From Streptomyces sp. NBC_01716 (lineage in GTDB: Bacteria; Actinomycetota; Actinomycetes; Streptomycetales; Streptomycetaceae), in NCBI RefSeq assembly GCF_036248275.1, contig NZ_CP109181.1, positions 1,426,001 through 1,490,000 of the forward strand: a stretch of DNA of 64,000 bases, in the 5' to 3' direction. Below, piece by piece: positions 27,009-34,911 of the stretch. The notes below the pieces were generated by a model that was not told the origin of the DNA, ran no database searches, and saw only the letters and a list, made by a program, of their open reading frames with translations. How positions within the stretch are numbered: position 1 is the stretch's first letter; every line of letters begins with the position of its first letter. Position numbers and translations under genes: made by a program.

Positions 27009-28537
27009 GGCGTCGGGCTCCCTTCCATCACAAGGTCGAGTACACGGTGCTCGTCCAGCTCCTGGGCCGGTGACGTGTGGACGACACGGCCCTCCCGGAG
27101 CACCAGCACCCGGTCGGCGAGGCCAAGGACCTCGGGGACCTCGCTGGAGACGAGAAGTACGGCGAGGCCTTCGTCGGCCAGGCGGCGGATCACGGCGTAG
27201 AGCTCGGCGCGCGCGCCGACGTCCACACCGCGGGTGGGTTCGTCGAGAAGCAGGACCCGGCAGCCGCGCAGCAGCCAGCGGGCCAGGACCGCCTTCTGCT
27301 GGTTGCCGCCGGACAGGGTGCGGATGACCGCGTCGGGGTTGTCGGGGCGCAGGGAGAGCTCCTGGGTCGCGGCCCTGGCGGCCTTGCGCTCCCCGGAGCT
27401 GTCGAGCCAGCCGCCCTTGGAGAACCGGGACAGCGACGACACCGACACGTTGCGGGTGACCGACTCGATGAGCAGCAGGGCCTGGGCCTTGCGCTCCTCG
27501 GGGGCGAGGCCCAGTCCGGCGCGTACGGCGGCGCGGACGCTGCCGGGCTTGAGCTCCTGGCCGTCGACCAGCACCCGGCCGGCCGTGGGCTTGCGCGCGC
27601 CGAAGATGGTCTCCAGGATCTCGGAGCGTCCGGAGCCGACGAGTCCCGCGAGGCCGACGATCTCGCCGGGCCGCAGTTCGAGGTCGACCGGTTCGAACTC
27701 GCCCTCCCTGGTGAGTCCTTCGGTCCGCAGCACGGGCTCGCCCCGCGGGGCGTCGGCGACCGCGGGCCGGTCGGGGAAGACGTACGCGACCTCCCGGCCG
27801 GTCATCAGGGAGACGACCTCGCTGGTCGGGGTGTCCTTCGCGGGCAGACCCACGGCCACGGTGCGGCCGTCCTTGATGACGGTCACCCGGTCGCCGATCC
27901 GGCGGATCTCCTCCAGGCGGTGGGAGATGTAGATGACGGCGACACCGTCGGCGGTGAGCGTGTCGACGATACGGAAGAGGTTGTCGACCTCGTCCGGGTC
28001 GAGCGCCGCCGACGGCTCGTCCATCACGATCAGGCGCACGTCGTGGGAGAGCGCGCGGGCCATGGAGACGATCTGCTGGTGCGCGGCGGAGAGGTCGCCG
28101 ACCTGCCGGCCCGCGGGGATCTCGGGGTGGCCGAGCCGCGCGAGCAGCGCGGTGGCGGCGGTCCTGGCCTCGCCGCCCTTGACGATGAAACCGGCGGAGG
28201 TCGGCTCATGTCCGAGGAAGATGTTCTCGGCGACCGACAGGCCCTCGACGAGGTCGAGTTCCTGGTAGATGGTCGCGATGCCGAGCTTCATCGCCGCGAT
28301 GGGTGACTTGAGCTGGACCTCTTCGCCGCGCCAGGTGATGACACCGTCGTCGGGCTGGTGCGCGCCAGCGAGCACCTTGATGAGTGTGGACTTGCCGGCC
28401 CCGTTCTGGCCGAGCAGACAGTGGACTTCGCCTGCCTGGACCTCCAGGTCCACGCCGTCCAGGGCGCGGACGCCCGGGAACAGCTTGGTGATGCCGGACA
28501 TGGTGAGCAGGTGGCCTTCGGGTGGTGCTGGTGCCAT
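27005..28537 (-). CDS. Sugar ABC transporter ATPase with two nucleotide-binding domains (RbsA/MglA type)
   Basis: A 510-residue protein with tandem ABC domains. The first has a Walker A LGQNGAGKSTL, a degenerate signature LSAAHQQIVSMARAL and Walker B LIVMDEPSAAL. The second has GLAGLVGSGRSEIL in place of a full Walker A (typical of this family), signature LSGGNQQKAVLAR and Walker B VLLLDEPTRGVD. It energises uptake through the adjacent permease. The ATG at 28537 follows GAGGGG by 7 bases and its stop overlaps the permease start (ATGA). This is the first gene of the ABC operon. Confidence 0.91.
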   Translation of the reverse strand: MAPAPPEGHLLTMSGITKLFPGVRALDGVDLEVQAGEVHCLLGQNGAGKSTLIKVLAGAHQPDDGVITWRGEEVQLKSPIAAMKLGIATIYQELDLVEGLSVAENIFLGHEPTSAGFIVKGGEARTAATALLARLGHPEIPAGRQVGDLSAAHQQIVSMARALSHDVRLIVMDEPSAALDPDEVDNLFRIVDTLTADGVAVIYISHRLEEIRRIGDRVTVIKDGRTVAVGLPAKDTPTSEVVSLMTGREVAYVFPDRPAVADAPRGEPVLRTEGLTREGEFEPVDLELRPGEIVGLAGLVGSGRSEILETIFGARKPTAGRVLVDGQELKPGSVRAAVRAGLGLAPEERKAQALLLIESVTRNVSVSSLSRFSKGGWLDSSGERKAARAATQELSLRPDNPDAVIRTLSGGNQQKAVLARWLLRGCRVLLLDEPTRGVDVGARAELYAVIRRLADEGLAVLLVSSEVPEVLGLADRVLVLREGRVVHTSPAQELDEHRVLDLVMEGSPTP

Positions 28538-28610
28538 GGCGTATCCCCTCGGCGGATGCGGCCGGTGAGCGGGCTTGCGGGCGTGCGGAACAGGGCGGTG
28601 CGAGGTGCGG

Positions 28611-28666
28611 TGGTGCGGCTCGTTGCTGTGGAGCGGCTCGGTGCTGTGGTGCGGCTCGGTGCGGGT
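28611..28666. repeat. Short tandem repeat upstream of the ABC operon
   Basis: Three imperfect 18-19-base units built on gcggctcg(g/t)tgctgtg lie between the ABC ATPase start and the ROK gene end. They do not encode a convincing protein and may form the operon leader or simply be slippage-derived sequence. Confidence 0.6.
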
Positions 28667-28711
28667 GATGCGCGTGGCGCCGGGAGCTGGGTGGCGCCGT
28701 GACCGGTGATG

Positions 28712-28738
28712 CTTTTGTTATGTCTTTTGCTGTTATTT
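28712..28738 (-). promoter_or_regulatory. AT-rich direct repeat, candidate operator/promoter of the ABC operon
   Basis: The plus strand reads cttttgttat and, 12 bases on, cttttgctgttat. This is strikingly AT-rich for the region and lies about 175-200 bases before the ABC ATPase start, in the gap between that operon and the ROK gene. A ROK-family repressor site is plausible. No experimental consensus is available to me. Confidence 0.4.
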
Positions 28739-28791
28739 CGGTTGTGCGGATGAAGCGTGTGCCGTACGGCCCGGCGCCGGGGATACCGGTG

Positions 28792-29973
28792 TCAGGCCGG
28801 GGAGAAGAGGTGGTCGCTGATGAGGCGGGCCGCCCCGGTGACTCCGGCGGTCGGTCCCAACTCCCCCAGCACGATGGGGAGATTGCCGGTGGCCAGCGGG
28901 AGCGACTGGCGGTAGACCTGGGTGCGGACGCTGGCCAGCAGGGTGTGGCCGAGGCCGGTCACCCCGCCGCCGATCACGACAAGGCCCGGGTTGAAGAAGC
29001 TGACGAGTCCGGCGATGACCTGGCCGACGCGGTTGCCGCCCTCGCGGATGAGGTAGAGGGCGGTGGGGTCGCCTGCCGCGGCGGCCACGGCGACGTCGGC
29101 GGCGGTGAGCCGGCCGGCCGCTTCGAGGCGCGCGGCGAGTTCGGCGGAACGGCCCGTACGGGCGGCGTCCTCGGCGTCCCTGGCCAGCGCGGCACCGCTG
29201 AAGTGGGCTTCCAGGCAACCCCTGTTGCCGCAGACGCAGGCGCGCCCGTCGGGCTCGACCCGGATATGGCCGATGTCGCCCGCGCTGCCGGTGGTGCCCC
29301 GGTAGACCTCGCCGCCGACCACGATGCCGCAGCCGATACCGGTGCCGATCTTGACGCAGAGGAAGTCGCCCACGGAGCGTGCGACGCCCGCGTGCTGCTC
29401 GCCCATCGCCATCAGGTTCACGTCGTTGTCGACCATGACGGGGCAGCCCAGATCCTGGCTGAGCGCCTCGCGTACGGGAAAACCGTCCCAGCCGGGCATG
29501 ATCGGCGGCGCGACCGGTACACCTTCGGGGAAGCGGACCGGGCCGGGAACGCCGATGCCGGCGCCGTCGTACCCGTCGGCGAGGCCCGAAGCCTTGAGCT
29601 TGGCGGCCATCGCGAGCACCTGCTCGAAGACGGCGACCGGGCCCTCACGGACGTCCATGGGGTGGTTGACGTGCCCGAGCACTTCGAGTTCGGCGTTGGT
29701 GACGGCGACGTCGATGGACGTGGCGCCGATGTCCACCCCGAGGAAGCGGAGGGCGGGCGCGAGCCGGATGTTGTGGGAACGGCGGCCACCGCGCGACGCG
29801 GCGAGTCCGTCGGCGACGACGAGTCCGGTCTCCAGCAGCCGGTCGACCTCCACGGCGAGCTTGGAGCGGGAGAGGTCGACCTGATCACCGAGCTGGGCGC
29901 GGGAGTTGGGCCCACCGTCACGCAAGAGCCGGAGCAGTCGCGCCTGATGAGCGTTCGCGGGTCGTGCGGTCAT
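28792..29973 (-). CDS. ROK-family transcriptional regulator
   Basis: About 393 residues (396 if the ATG at 29982 is used; both are in frame). The first 80 residues form a winged helix-turn-helix (QARLLRLLRDGGPNSRAQLG, VDLSRSKLAVEVDRLLETG). The rest is a sugar-kinase-like ROK domain with FLGVDIGATSIDVAVT, VMVDNDVNLMAMGE, KIGTGIGCGIVV and the zinc motif CVCGNRGCLEA. ROK repressors bind sugar or sugar-phosphate signals and usually control the transport operon beside them, here the ABC importer and its enzymes. A promoter motif shared with the two giant secreted proteins lies upstream, so its control may extend to them. Confidence 0.88.
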   Translation of the reverse strand: MTARPANAHQARLLRLLRDGGPNSRAQLGDQVDLSRSKLAVEVDRLLETGLVVADGLAASRGGRRSHNIRLAPALRFLGVDIGATSIDVAVTNAELEVLGHVNHPMDVREGPVAVFEQVLAMAAKLKASGLADGYDGAGIGVPGPVRFPEGVPVAPPIMPGWDGFPVREALSQDLGCPVMVDNDVNLMAMGEQHAGVARSVGDFLCVKIGTGIGCGIVVGGEVYRGTTGSAGDIGHIRVEPDGRACVCGNRGCLEAHFSGAALARDAEDAARTGRSAELAARLEAAGRLTAADVAVAAAAGDPTALYLIREGGNRVGQVIAGLVSFFNPGLVVIGGGVTGLGHTLLASVRTQVYRQSLPLATGNLPIVLGELGPTAGVTGAARLISDHLFSPA

Positions 29974-30106
29974 ACGTCTCACGCGCCCCTCCCCGCCTCT
30001 CGGCTCTGTGATGCGTCGCTACGTCGGTTTCGTTTCGACGGGCTTTCGAGGGGAACGTAGCAGCGCTTTCCCCGAGTGGGAAGAAGTTGAGCATGAATCG
30101 CTCCTA

Positions 30107-30139
30107 ACTTTCTCCACAGTCAGGACAAAGGCGTTTCGC
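30107..30139 (-). promoter_or_regulatory. Shared promoter-region motif, copy 3 (ROK gene)
   Basis: Contains aactttctcc and, at the same spacing, tcaggacaaag. By eye it matches 20 of 25 bases of the block at 22424-22448. It lies about 135-165 bases before the ROK start. Since the downstream genes are unrelated, the shared sequence argues for a common regulator or promoter class rather than duplication. Confidence 0.55.
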
Positions 30140-30174
30140 GGCGGCCACCTCGGCATCTGTCGCCGGGCATACGA

Positions 30175-30206
30175 AAGGCGCCTCCGCGACCGGCCGGAGG
30201 CGCCTT
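30175..30206 (-). terminator. Hairpin after the GntR gene
   Basis: AAGGCGCCTCCG (30175-30186) pairs perfectly with CGGAGGCGCCTT (30195-30206) around an 8-base loop. It lies 29 bases past the minus-strand stop at 30235. Confidence 0.85.
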
Positions 30207-30234
30207 GCTCTTCAACTGCACACGTGCGAATCGG

Positions 30235-30918
30235 TCAGACCTGGGTGTCCCCACGGTGGTGGTACGTGGAACGCGTCTGCTCCGTGTGGGCGCGCATGAC
30301 CTCCGTCGCCGCCCGCTCGTCGCGTGCGGAGATCGCCGCGATCAGGGCCCGGTGCTCGATCCAGGACTGCTTGCCGCGCTGGCGCGCCACCGGCGTGTAG
30401 TACCAGCGCACCCGGCGGTCCACCTGCGCCGCGAGCTCCGCCAGGACGACGTTCCCCGCCAGCTCCATCACCTTCGCGTGGAACGCCGCGTTCGTCGCGA
30501 CCGTGAGGTCCACGTCGTCGTCGGCCACCGACTGCTCGCCCTTGGCGCAGAGCGCCTCGAGCGCCGCGATGCCGGCCGAGCCGGAATTCGCGGCCGCAAG
30601 CCTTGCCGCCTCGGCCTCCAGGAGCGTACGGACCGAGAGCAGCTGGTCCGCCTCCGCCTCGGTCGGCTCGTGGACGAAAGCGCCCTGGGCGGGCCGGAGA
30701 TCGACCCACCCCTCGGTGTTCAGCCGCTGGAGCGCCTCGCGCACGGGCTGCCGGGAGACGCCGAGATGACCGGCGAGTTCGCTCTCCACCAGATGCTGTC
30801 CCGGCCGCAGTTGGCGGACGGTGATCAGCTCCAGCAGGGCCTCGTAGACGCGCTCGCGCAGCGGTCCGGGTCGTTCGAGTTTGGGCACTGAGCCCTGCGG
30901 CAGTCCTGCGGACAACAT
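30235..30918 (-). CDS. GntR-family transcriptional regulator with FCD ligand domain
   Basis: A 227-residue FadR-type regulator. The N-terminal winged helix shows RERVYEALLELITVRQLRPG, LAGHLGVSRQPVREALQRL and GAFVHEPT. The C-terminal FCD domain is all-helical, with the metal-binding Asp/His pattern in NAAFHAKVMELAGN and HRALIAAISARDERAA. FCD proteins sense carboxylates. A near-palindrome in its own promoter (30980-30993) recurs before the MFS/ketopantoate-reductase pair and before the formate dehydrogenase, so it is the likely regulator of this formate/oxalate block and of itself. Its effector might be oxalate, formate or another short acid. Confidence 0.88.
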   Translation of the reverse strand: MLSAGLPQGSVPKLERPGPLRERVYEALLELITVRQLRPGQHLVESELAGHLGVSRQPVREALQRLNTEGWVDLRPAQGAFVHEPTEAEADQLLSVRTLLEAEAARLAAANSGSAGIAALEALCAKGEQSVADDDVDLTVATNAAFHAKVMELAGNVVLAELAAQVDRRVRWYYTPVARQRGKQSWIEHRALIAAISARDERAATEVMRAHTEQTRSTYHHRGDTQV

Positions 30919-30979
30919 GCGGTCCCCCTCCTGGCTGATCTACGGCAAAGTCCCCGGCAAAAGACGGCAACGATTGGCT

Positions 30980-30993
30980 ATCGTCTACAGTCT
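30980..30993 (-). promoter_or_regulatory. Candidate GntR/FCD operator, autoregulatory site
   Basis: On the minus strand it reads agactgtagacgat, 62-75 bases upstream of the GntR start. Compare atactgtagacaat at 33680-33693 and atactgtatgcaat at 34859-34872. The shared core is ACTGTA-N-N-C-(A/G)-AT, similar in style to known FadR-type sites. Confidence 0.6.
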
Positions 30994-31010
30994 ACCGAGA
31001 ACCGTAGCGC

Positions 31011-31958
31011 TCAGGGGCAGCGGATGACCTGGCCGGCGTAAGAGAGATTTCCGCCAAACCCGAAGAGGAGCGCCGGAGCGCCGGATTCCACCTCGCCGCG
31101 CTCCACCAGTTTGGACAGCGCCATGGGGATGGACGCGGCCGAGGTGTTGCCGGAGTCCACGACGTCGCGCGCGACGACCGCGTTGACCGCGCCGATCTTC
31201 TGGGCGACGGGTTCGATGATCCGCAGGTTGGCCTGGTGCAGGACGACGGCCGCCAGGTCCTCGGGGGCGATGCCCGCGCGCTCGCACACCTTCCGTGCGA
31301 TCGGCGGGAGCTGGGTGGTGGCCCAGCGGTAGACCGACTGGCCCTCCTGTGCGAAGCGGGGCGGGGTGCCCTCGATCCGTACGGCGTTGCCCATCTCGGG
31401 GACCGAGCCCCACAGCACCGGGCCGATGCCCGGCTCCTCGCCCGGCTTGACCGCCTCGACGACCGCGGCGCCCGCGCCGTCACCGAGCAGGACGCAGGTG
31501 GAGCGGTCGGTCCAGTCGGCGACGTCGGCCATCTTGTCCGCGCCGATGACCAGCGCGCGGGTCGCCGCCCCGGCCCGTACGGCGTGGTCGGCGGTGGCCA
31601 GCGCGTGGGTGAAGCCGGCGCAGACCACGTTGAGGTCCATCACGGCCGGTGAGCCCATGGCGAGCCGGGCGGCGACGCGGGCGGCCATGTTCGGCGACCG
31701 GTCGATCGCCGTGGACGTGGCGACCAGGACGAGATCGATGTCCGTGGGCATGAGGCCGGCCGCGGCGAGCGCCTTGGCGGCGGCGTGCGCCGCCAACTCG
31801 TCCACGGGCTCGTCGGGCCCGGCCACATGCCTCGTTCTGATGCCGACGCGGCTCCTGATCCACTCATCACTGGTGTCGACCATGCCCGCCAGGTCGTCGT
31901 TGGTGAGCACCTGGGCGGGCTGGTAGTGCCCGAGCGCGGCGATACGAGTGCCGGTCAT
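31011..31958 (-). CDS. 3-oxoacyl-ACP synthase III-like (FabH/KAS III) protein
   Basis: A 315-residue thiolase-fold enzyme with the complete KAS III catalytic triad: Cys113 in NVVCAGFTHA, His241 in VLHQANLRI and Asn271 in VDSGNTSAAS. The N-terminal half also shows DEWIRSRVGIRTRH, the usual FabH signature. It would condense an acyl-CoA with malonyl-ACP, or transfer an acyl group. It is not near fatty-acid genes; it lies between the GntR regulator and an MFS carrier with its small subunit on the same strand, 134 bases after the small gene. That suggests a specialised role with formate or oxalate metabolism rather than housekeeping initiation, but this is inference. Confidence 0.85.
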   Translation of the reverse strand: MTGTRIAALGHYQPAQVLTNDDLAGMVDTSDEWIRSRVGIRTRHVAGPDEPVDELAAHAAAKALAAAGLMPTDIDLVLVATSTAIDRSPNMAARVAARLAMGSPAVMDLNVVCAGFTHALATADHAVRAGAATRALVIGADKMADVADWTDRSTCVLLGDGAGAAVVEAVKPGEEPGIGPVLWGSVPEMGNAVRIEGTPPRFAQEGQSVYRWATTQLPPIARKVCERAGIAPEDLAAVVLHQANLRIIEPVAQKIGAVNAVVARDVVDSGNTSAASIPMALSKLVERGEVESGAPALLFGFGGNLSYAGQVIRCP

Positions 31959-32092
31959 GCCCGGGACCTCCTTTTCGGTCGACGTCAGGAGATTCCCAGT
32001 CTCGTCAGCGACTCACGAGTAAGGGGGCAGCCGACCCAACAGGATTCTTTGCTTCCTCTTGGAGACTCCGGATCATCCGGCGCCGTCCGAAG

Positions 32093-32239
32093 TCAGCCCG
32101 TGAAGAGCTGGGTGGCCTTGCGGACGAGTTCGTACAGACCGTACGCGAGTGGGACACCCACCCAGAGCCAGGCGAAGACGATCAGCGCGGTTCGCCGGGA
32201 CTCAGGCACTGCGCTCCCGCTCTCCGGTGCTGTGGTCAT
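32093..32239 (-). CDS. Small membrane subunit of the OFA-type MFS transporter
   Basis: A 48-residue protein reading MTTAPESGS...SRRTALIVFAWLWVGVPLAYG...LVRKATQLFTG, with one hydrophobic helix (about residues 18-36) flanked by basic residues. Its ATG at 32239 lies inside the end of the MFS gene in another frame (38-base overlap), so translation is coupled. Very small proteins of this kind accompany some oxalate/formate-type MFS transporters in actinobacteria. The close coupling supports a role in assembly or stability of the carrier. It is below usual size cut-offs and is easily missed. Confidence 0.8.
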   Translation of the reverse strand: MTTAPESGSAVPESRRTALIVFAWLWVGVPLAYGLYELVRKATQLFTG

Positions 32240-33578
32240 CGGCGGCCTCCTTCGGTTCTGCCGGCTCCGTGCCGGTGGTGTTCTCCGGCCGGTGGTGGCG
32301 CGGGTGCACGGGGCGGACCAGTTCGTTCGCCACGAAACCGACGACGAGCAGCCCGATCATGATGGTCAGCGAGAGCCCGTACAGTCCGGGCCCGCTCTTG
32401 CCCGCCTCCTCCTGGCTGTCGGCCACCCGGTTGACGATGAGCGGGCCGAGGACGCCGGCCGCCGACCAGGCGGTGAGCAGCCGTCCGTGGATCGCGCCCA
32501 CCTGGTAGGTGCCGAACAGGTCCTTGAGATAGGCGGGGACGGTGGCGAAGCCGCCTCCGTAGAAGGAGAGGATCACCAGCGCGCAGATGATGAAGAGCGG
32601 CTTCGAGGAGTCGCCGAACTGCGCGATCAGCAGATACATCAGGGCGCCGACGCCCAGATAGACGCGGTAGGTGTTCTTGCGGCCGATCACGTCCGAGGTG
32701 GACGACCAGCCGATGCGCCCGGCCATGTTGGCCGCCGACAGCAGGGCGACGAAACCGGCCGCTGCCGAGACGGAGACCGGCGTGCCGGTGTCGGCGAAGA
32801 AGTCCGTGATCATCGGCGCGGCCTTCTCCAGGATGCCGATGCCCGCGGTGACGTTCATACAGAGGACGATCCACAGCAGCCAGAACTGCGGTGTGCGGAC
32901 GGCGGACTTGGCGGAGACCTGGGCGGTGGTTATCAGGGCCGACGCGGGCGCGGGCGCCGCCTTCGGCGCCGCGTCGGGGCGTGGCACACGGATCAGCAGG
33001 ACACCGAGCAGCATGAACACCGCGTAGACCAGGCCGTGTACGAGGAACGCCTTGGCGATGCCGTCGCTGCTGGAGCCGAACGACTCCAGCATCTGCGCGG
33101 ACCACGGCGACGCGATGAGCGCGCCGCCGCCGAAGCCCATGATGGCGATGCCGGTCGCCATCCCCGGCCGGTCGGGGAACCACTTGATCAGTGTCGAGAC
33201 GGGTGAGATGTAGCCGATGCCGAGTCCGATGCCGCCGACGAAGCCGTAGCCGAAGACGATCAGCCAGAACTGTTCGGTCGCGGCGCCGAGCGCGGAGAGC
33301 AGGAAGCCGGACGAGAAGCAGATGAGGGCGACGGTCATCGCCCAGCGTGGGCCGTTGCGTTCGACGAGGGTGCCGCCGAAGGCGGCGGACAGGCCGAGCA
33401 TCACGATGCCCAGCTGGAAGGGAAGGGCGCTCTGGGTGCCTGAGAGGTCGAGAGCGGATTCCAGCGGCGGCTTGAACACGCTCCAGGCGTAGGCCTGACC
33501 GATCGAGAGGTGCACCGAGAGCGCGGCGGGGGGTACCAGCCAGCGGCTCCAGCCGACCGGGGCGAGTGGTGGGGTCAT
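32202..33578 (-). CDS. Oxalate/formate antiporter family MFS transporter (second carrier)
   Basis: A 458-residue protein with twelve membrane helices. OFA-like features include YAWSVFKPPLESAL in the first helix region, GGIGLGIGYISPVSTLIKWF, MGFGGGALIASPW and GRIGWSSTSDVIGRKNTY. The ATG at 33578 is chosen because it starts right before the first membrane helix; an in-frame codon 192 bases upstream would add a charged stretch and run through the GntR-type site and the divergent gene's promoter. A hydrophilic C-terminal tail overlaps the small-subunit gene. It likely exchanges formate, oxalate or a related monocarboxylate and is different in sequence from the carrier at 4103-5491. Confidence 0.82.
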   Translation of the reverse strand: MTPPLAPVGWSRWLVPPAALSVHLSIGQAYAWSVFKPPLESALDLSGTQSALPFQLGIVMLGLSAAFGGTLVERNGPRWAMTVALICFSSGFLLSALGAATEQFWLIVFGYGFVGGIGLGIGYISPVSTLIKWFPDRPGMATGIAIMGFGGGALIASPWSAQMLESFGSSSDGIAKAFLVHGLVYAVFMLLGVLLIRVPRPDAAPKAAPAPASALITTAQVSAKSAVRTPQFWLLWIVLCMNVTAGIGILEKAAPMITDFFADTGTPVSVSAAAGFVALLSAANMAGRIGWSSTSDVIGRKNTYRVYLGVGALMYLLIAQFGDSSKPLFIICALVILSFYGGGFATVPAYLKDLFGTYQVGAIHGRLLTAWSAAGVLGPLIVNRVADSQEEAGKSGPGLYGLSLTIMIGLLVVGFVANELVRPVHPRHHRPENTTGTEPAEPKEAADDHSTGERERSA

Positions 33579-33679
33579 GGTCGCGAACTCTAGGAACCGT
33601 TCCCACCGTTTGGGAAGATCTTTTACCTGTTCCAGGTCGACCGTATGCCGACGACAGAAGTCTTGTCGGCAGTTATTCC

Positions 33680-33693
33680 ATACTGTAGACAAT
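33680..33693. promoter_or_regulatory. Candidate GntR/FCD operator between divergent genes
   Basis: atactgtagacaat, in the 193-base gap between the start of the MFS gene (33578) and that of the ketopantoate-reductase-like gene (33772). It is placed to control both. The surrounding bases (ttattcca and atatatcg) are AT-rich, as expected for a promoter. Confidence 0.65.
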
Positions 33694-33771
33694 ATATCGT
33701 CGGCAACATGTGTCTCTTCGCTGATTCCCACGCTTCTCTCAACACCCTCAAAGCGAACGGAGAGCCCCACG

Positions 33772-34743
33772 GTGAAAGTCGCAGTCGTCGGCGCCGGTGC
33801 GATCGGCGCCTATGTCGGAGCCGCGCTGGATCGCGCAGGCGCCGAAGTCCATCTCATCGCCCGTGGACCGCATCTGGCGGCCATGAGGCAGCACGGAGTC
33901 CGGGTGTTCAGTCCGCGCGGTGATTGGACCGCGCGGGTGCACGCCACCGACGACCCGGCCGACATCGGGCCGGTCGACCATGTGTTCCTGGGCCTCAAGG
34001 CGAATTCGTACGCGGCGTGCGGGCCGCTCATCGCGCCTCTGCTCCAGGACCACACGGCGGTCATCGCCGCGCAGAACGGCATCCCCTGGTGGTACTTCCA
34101 CCGGCACGGCGGCCCGCACGACGGCCGCCGTATCGAGAGCGTCGACCCCGGCGGCTCCGTCAGCGCGGTCCTGCCGCCGGAGCGCGCCATCGGCTGTGTG
34201 GTCTACGCGGCGACGGAGCTGGAAGGGCCCGGAGTCGTACGCCACCTGGAAGGCACCCGGTTCTCCATCGGGGAGCCGGACCGGTCGCTCTCGCCGCGCA
34301 CCAAGGAGTTCAGCGAGGCCATGCGGGCGGGCGGACTCAAATGTCCGGTCGAGGCCGAACTCCGCAACGAGATCTGGATCAAGCTCCTCGGCAACATCTC
34401 CTTCAACCCCATCAGCGCGCTGACCCGCGCCACGATGCGGGAGATGTGCCTGCACCGCAGCACACGCGAGGTCATCCAACTGATGATGACCGAGACGCTC
34501 CAGGTCGCCGAGGCACTCGGCTGCCACCCCGACATCTCCGTCGAACGCCGGCTGGCCGGCGCGGAACGGGTCGGGGACCACCGGACCTCCACGCTCCAGG
34601 ACCTGGAGAAGGGGAAGCCGATGGAGCTCGACGTGCTGCTCGCGGCGGTCGTCGAACTCGCCGCGATGTGCGACATCGAGGTGCCGACGCTCCGCACGGT
34701 CGACGCCATCTCGGACCTGCTGGCGCGGGGCGTGGCCGCCTAG
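33772..34743 (+). CDS. 2-dehydropantoate 2-reductase (ApbA/PanE)-family oxidoreductase
   Basis: A 323-residue protein with N-terminal NADP-binding motif VAVVGAGAIGAYVGAALDRAG and the family features KANSYAACGPLI, AAQNGIPWW and a C-terminal helical domain with KLLGNISFNPISALTRATM, where the lysine is catalytic. GTG at 33772 follows GGAGAG and aligns with the usual Rossmann start; longer readings include non-conserved leader sequence. Family members reduce 2-keto acids such as ketopantoate. In this setting, beside an oxalate/formate carrier and under a GntR-type site, another 2-oxo or 2-hydroxy acid is possible. Confidence 0.82.
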   Translation: MKVAVVGAGAIGAYVGAALDRAGAEVHLIARGPHLAAMRQHGVRVFSPRGDWTARVHATDDPADIGPVDHVFLGLKANSYAACGPLIAPLLQDHTAVIAAQNGIPWWYFHRHGGPHDGRRIESVDPGGSVSAVLPPERAIGCVVYAATELEGPGVVRHLEGTRFSIGEPDRSLSPRTKEFSEAMRAGGLKCPVEAELRNEIWIKLLGNISFNPISALTRATMREMCLHRSTREVIQLMMTETLQVAEALGCHPDISVERRLAGAERVGDHRTSTLQDLEKGKPMELDVLLAAVVELAAMCDIEVPTLRTVDAISDLLARGVAA

Positions 34744-34764
34744 GGCGACCGGAGCGTTCAACGG

Positions 34765-34809
34765 GGGGGAGTGCGGGGTCCGCCCGGCGGGCGGACCCCG
34801 CACTCCCCC
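34765..34809 (+). terminator. Very strong hairpin after the reductase gene
   Basis: Starting GGGGGAGTGCGGGGTCCGCC at 34765 and ending GGCGGACCCCGCACTCCCCC at 34809, a perfect stem of about 20 bp with a 5-base loop. It isolates the formate dehydrogenase promoter from the reductase gene. Confidence 0.92.
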
Positions 34810-34858
34810 GTCACACAAAACCCCGGCGCAAGACTTCCGCTTCCCGCAAGCTGTCGGG

Positions 34859-34872
34859 ATACTGTATGCAAT
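34859..34872 (+). promoter_or_regulatory. Candidate GntR/FCD operator of the formate dehydrogenase operon
   Basis: atactgtatgcaat, 40-53 bases upstream of the preferred GTG start at 34912 and downstream of the reductase terminator. It is the third copy of the motif seen at 30980 and 33680. Confidence 0.63.
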
Positions 34873-34911
34873 GGCGCGGCCACAAGCCATGAACTCATGA
34901 GGGAGCGCAGC

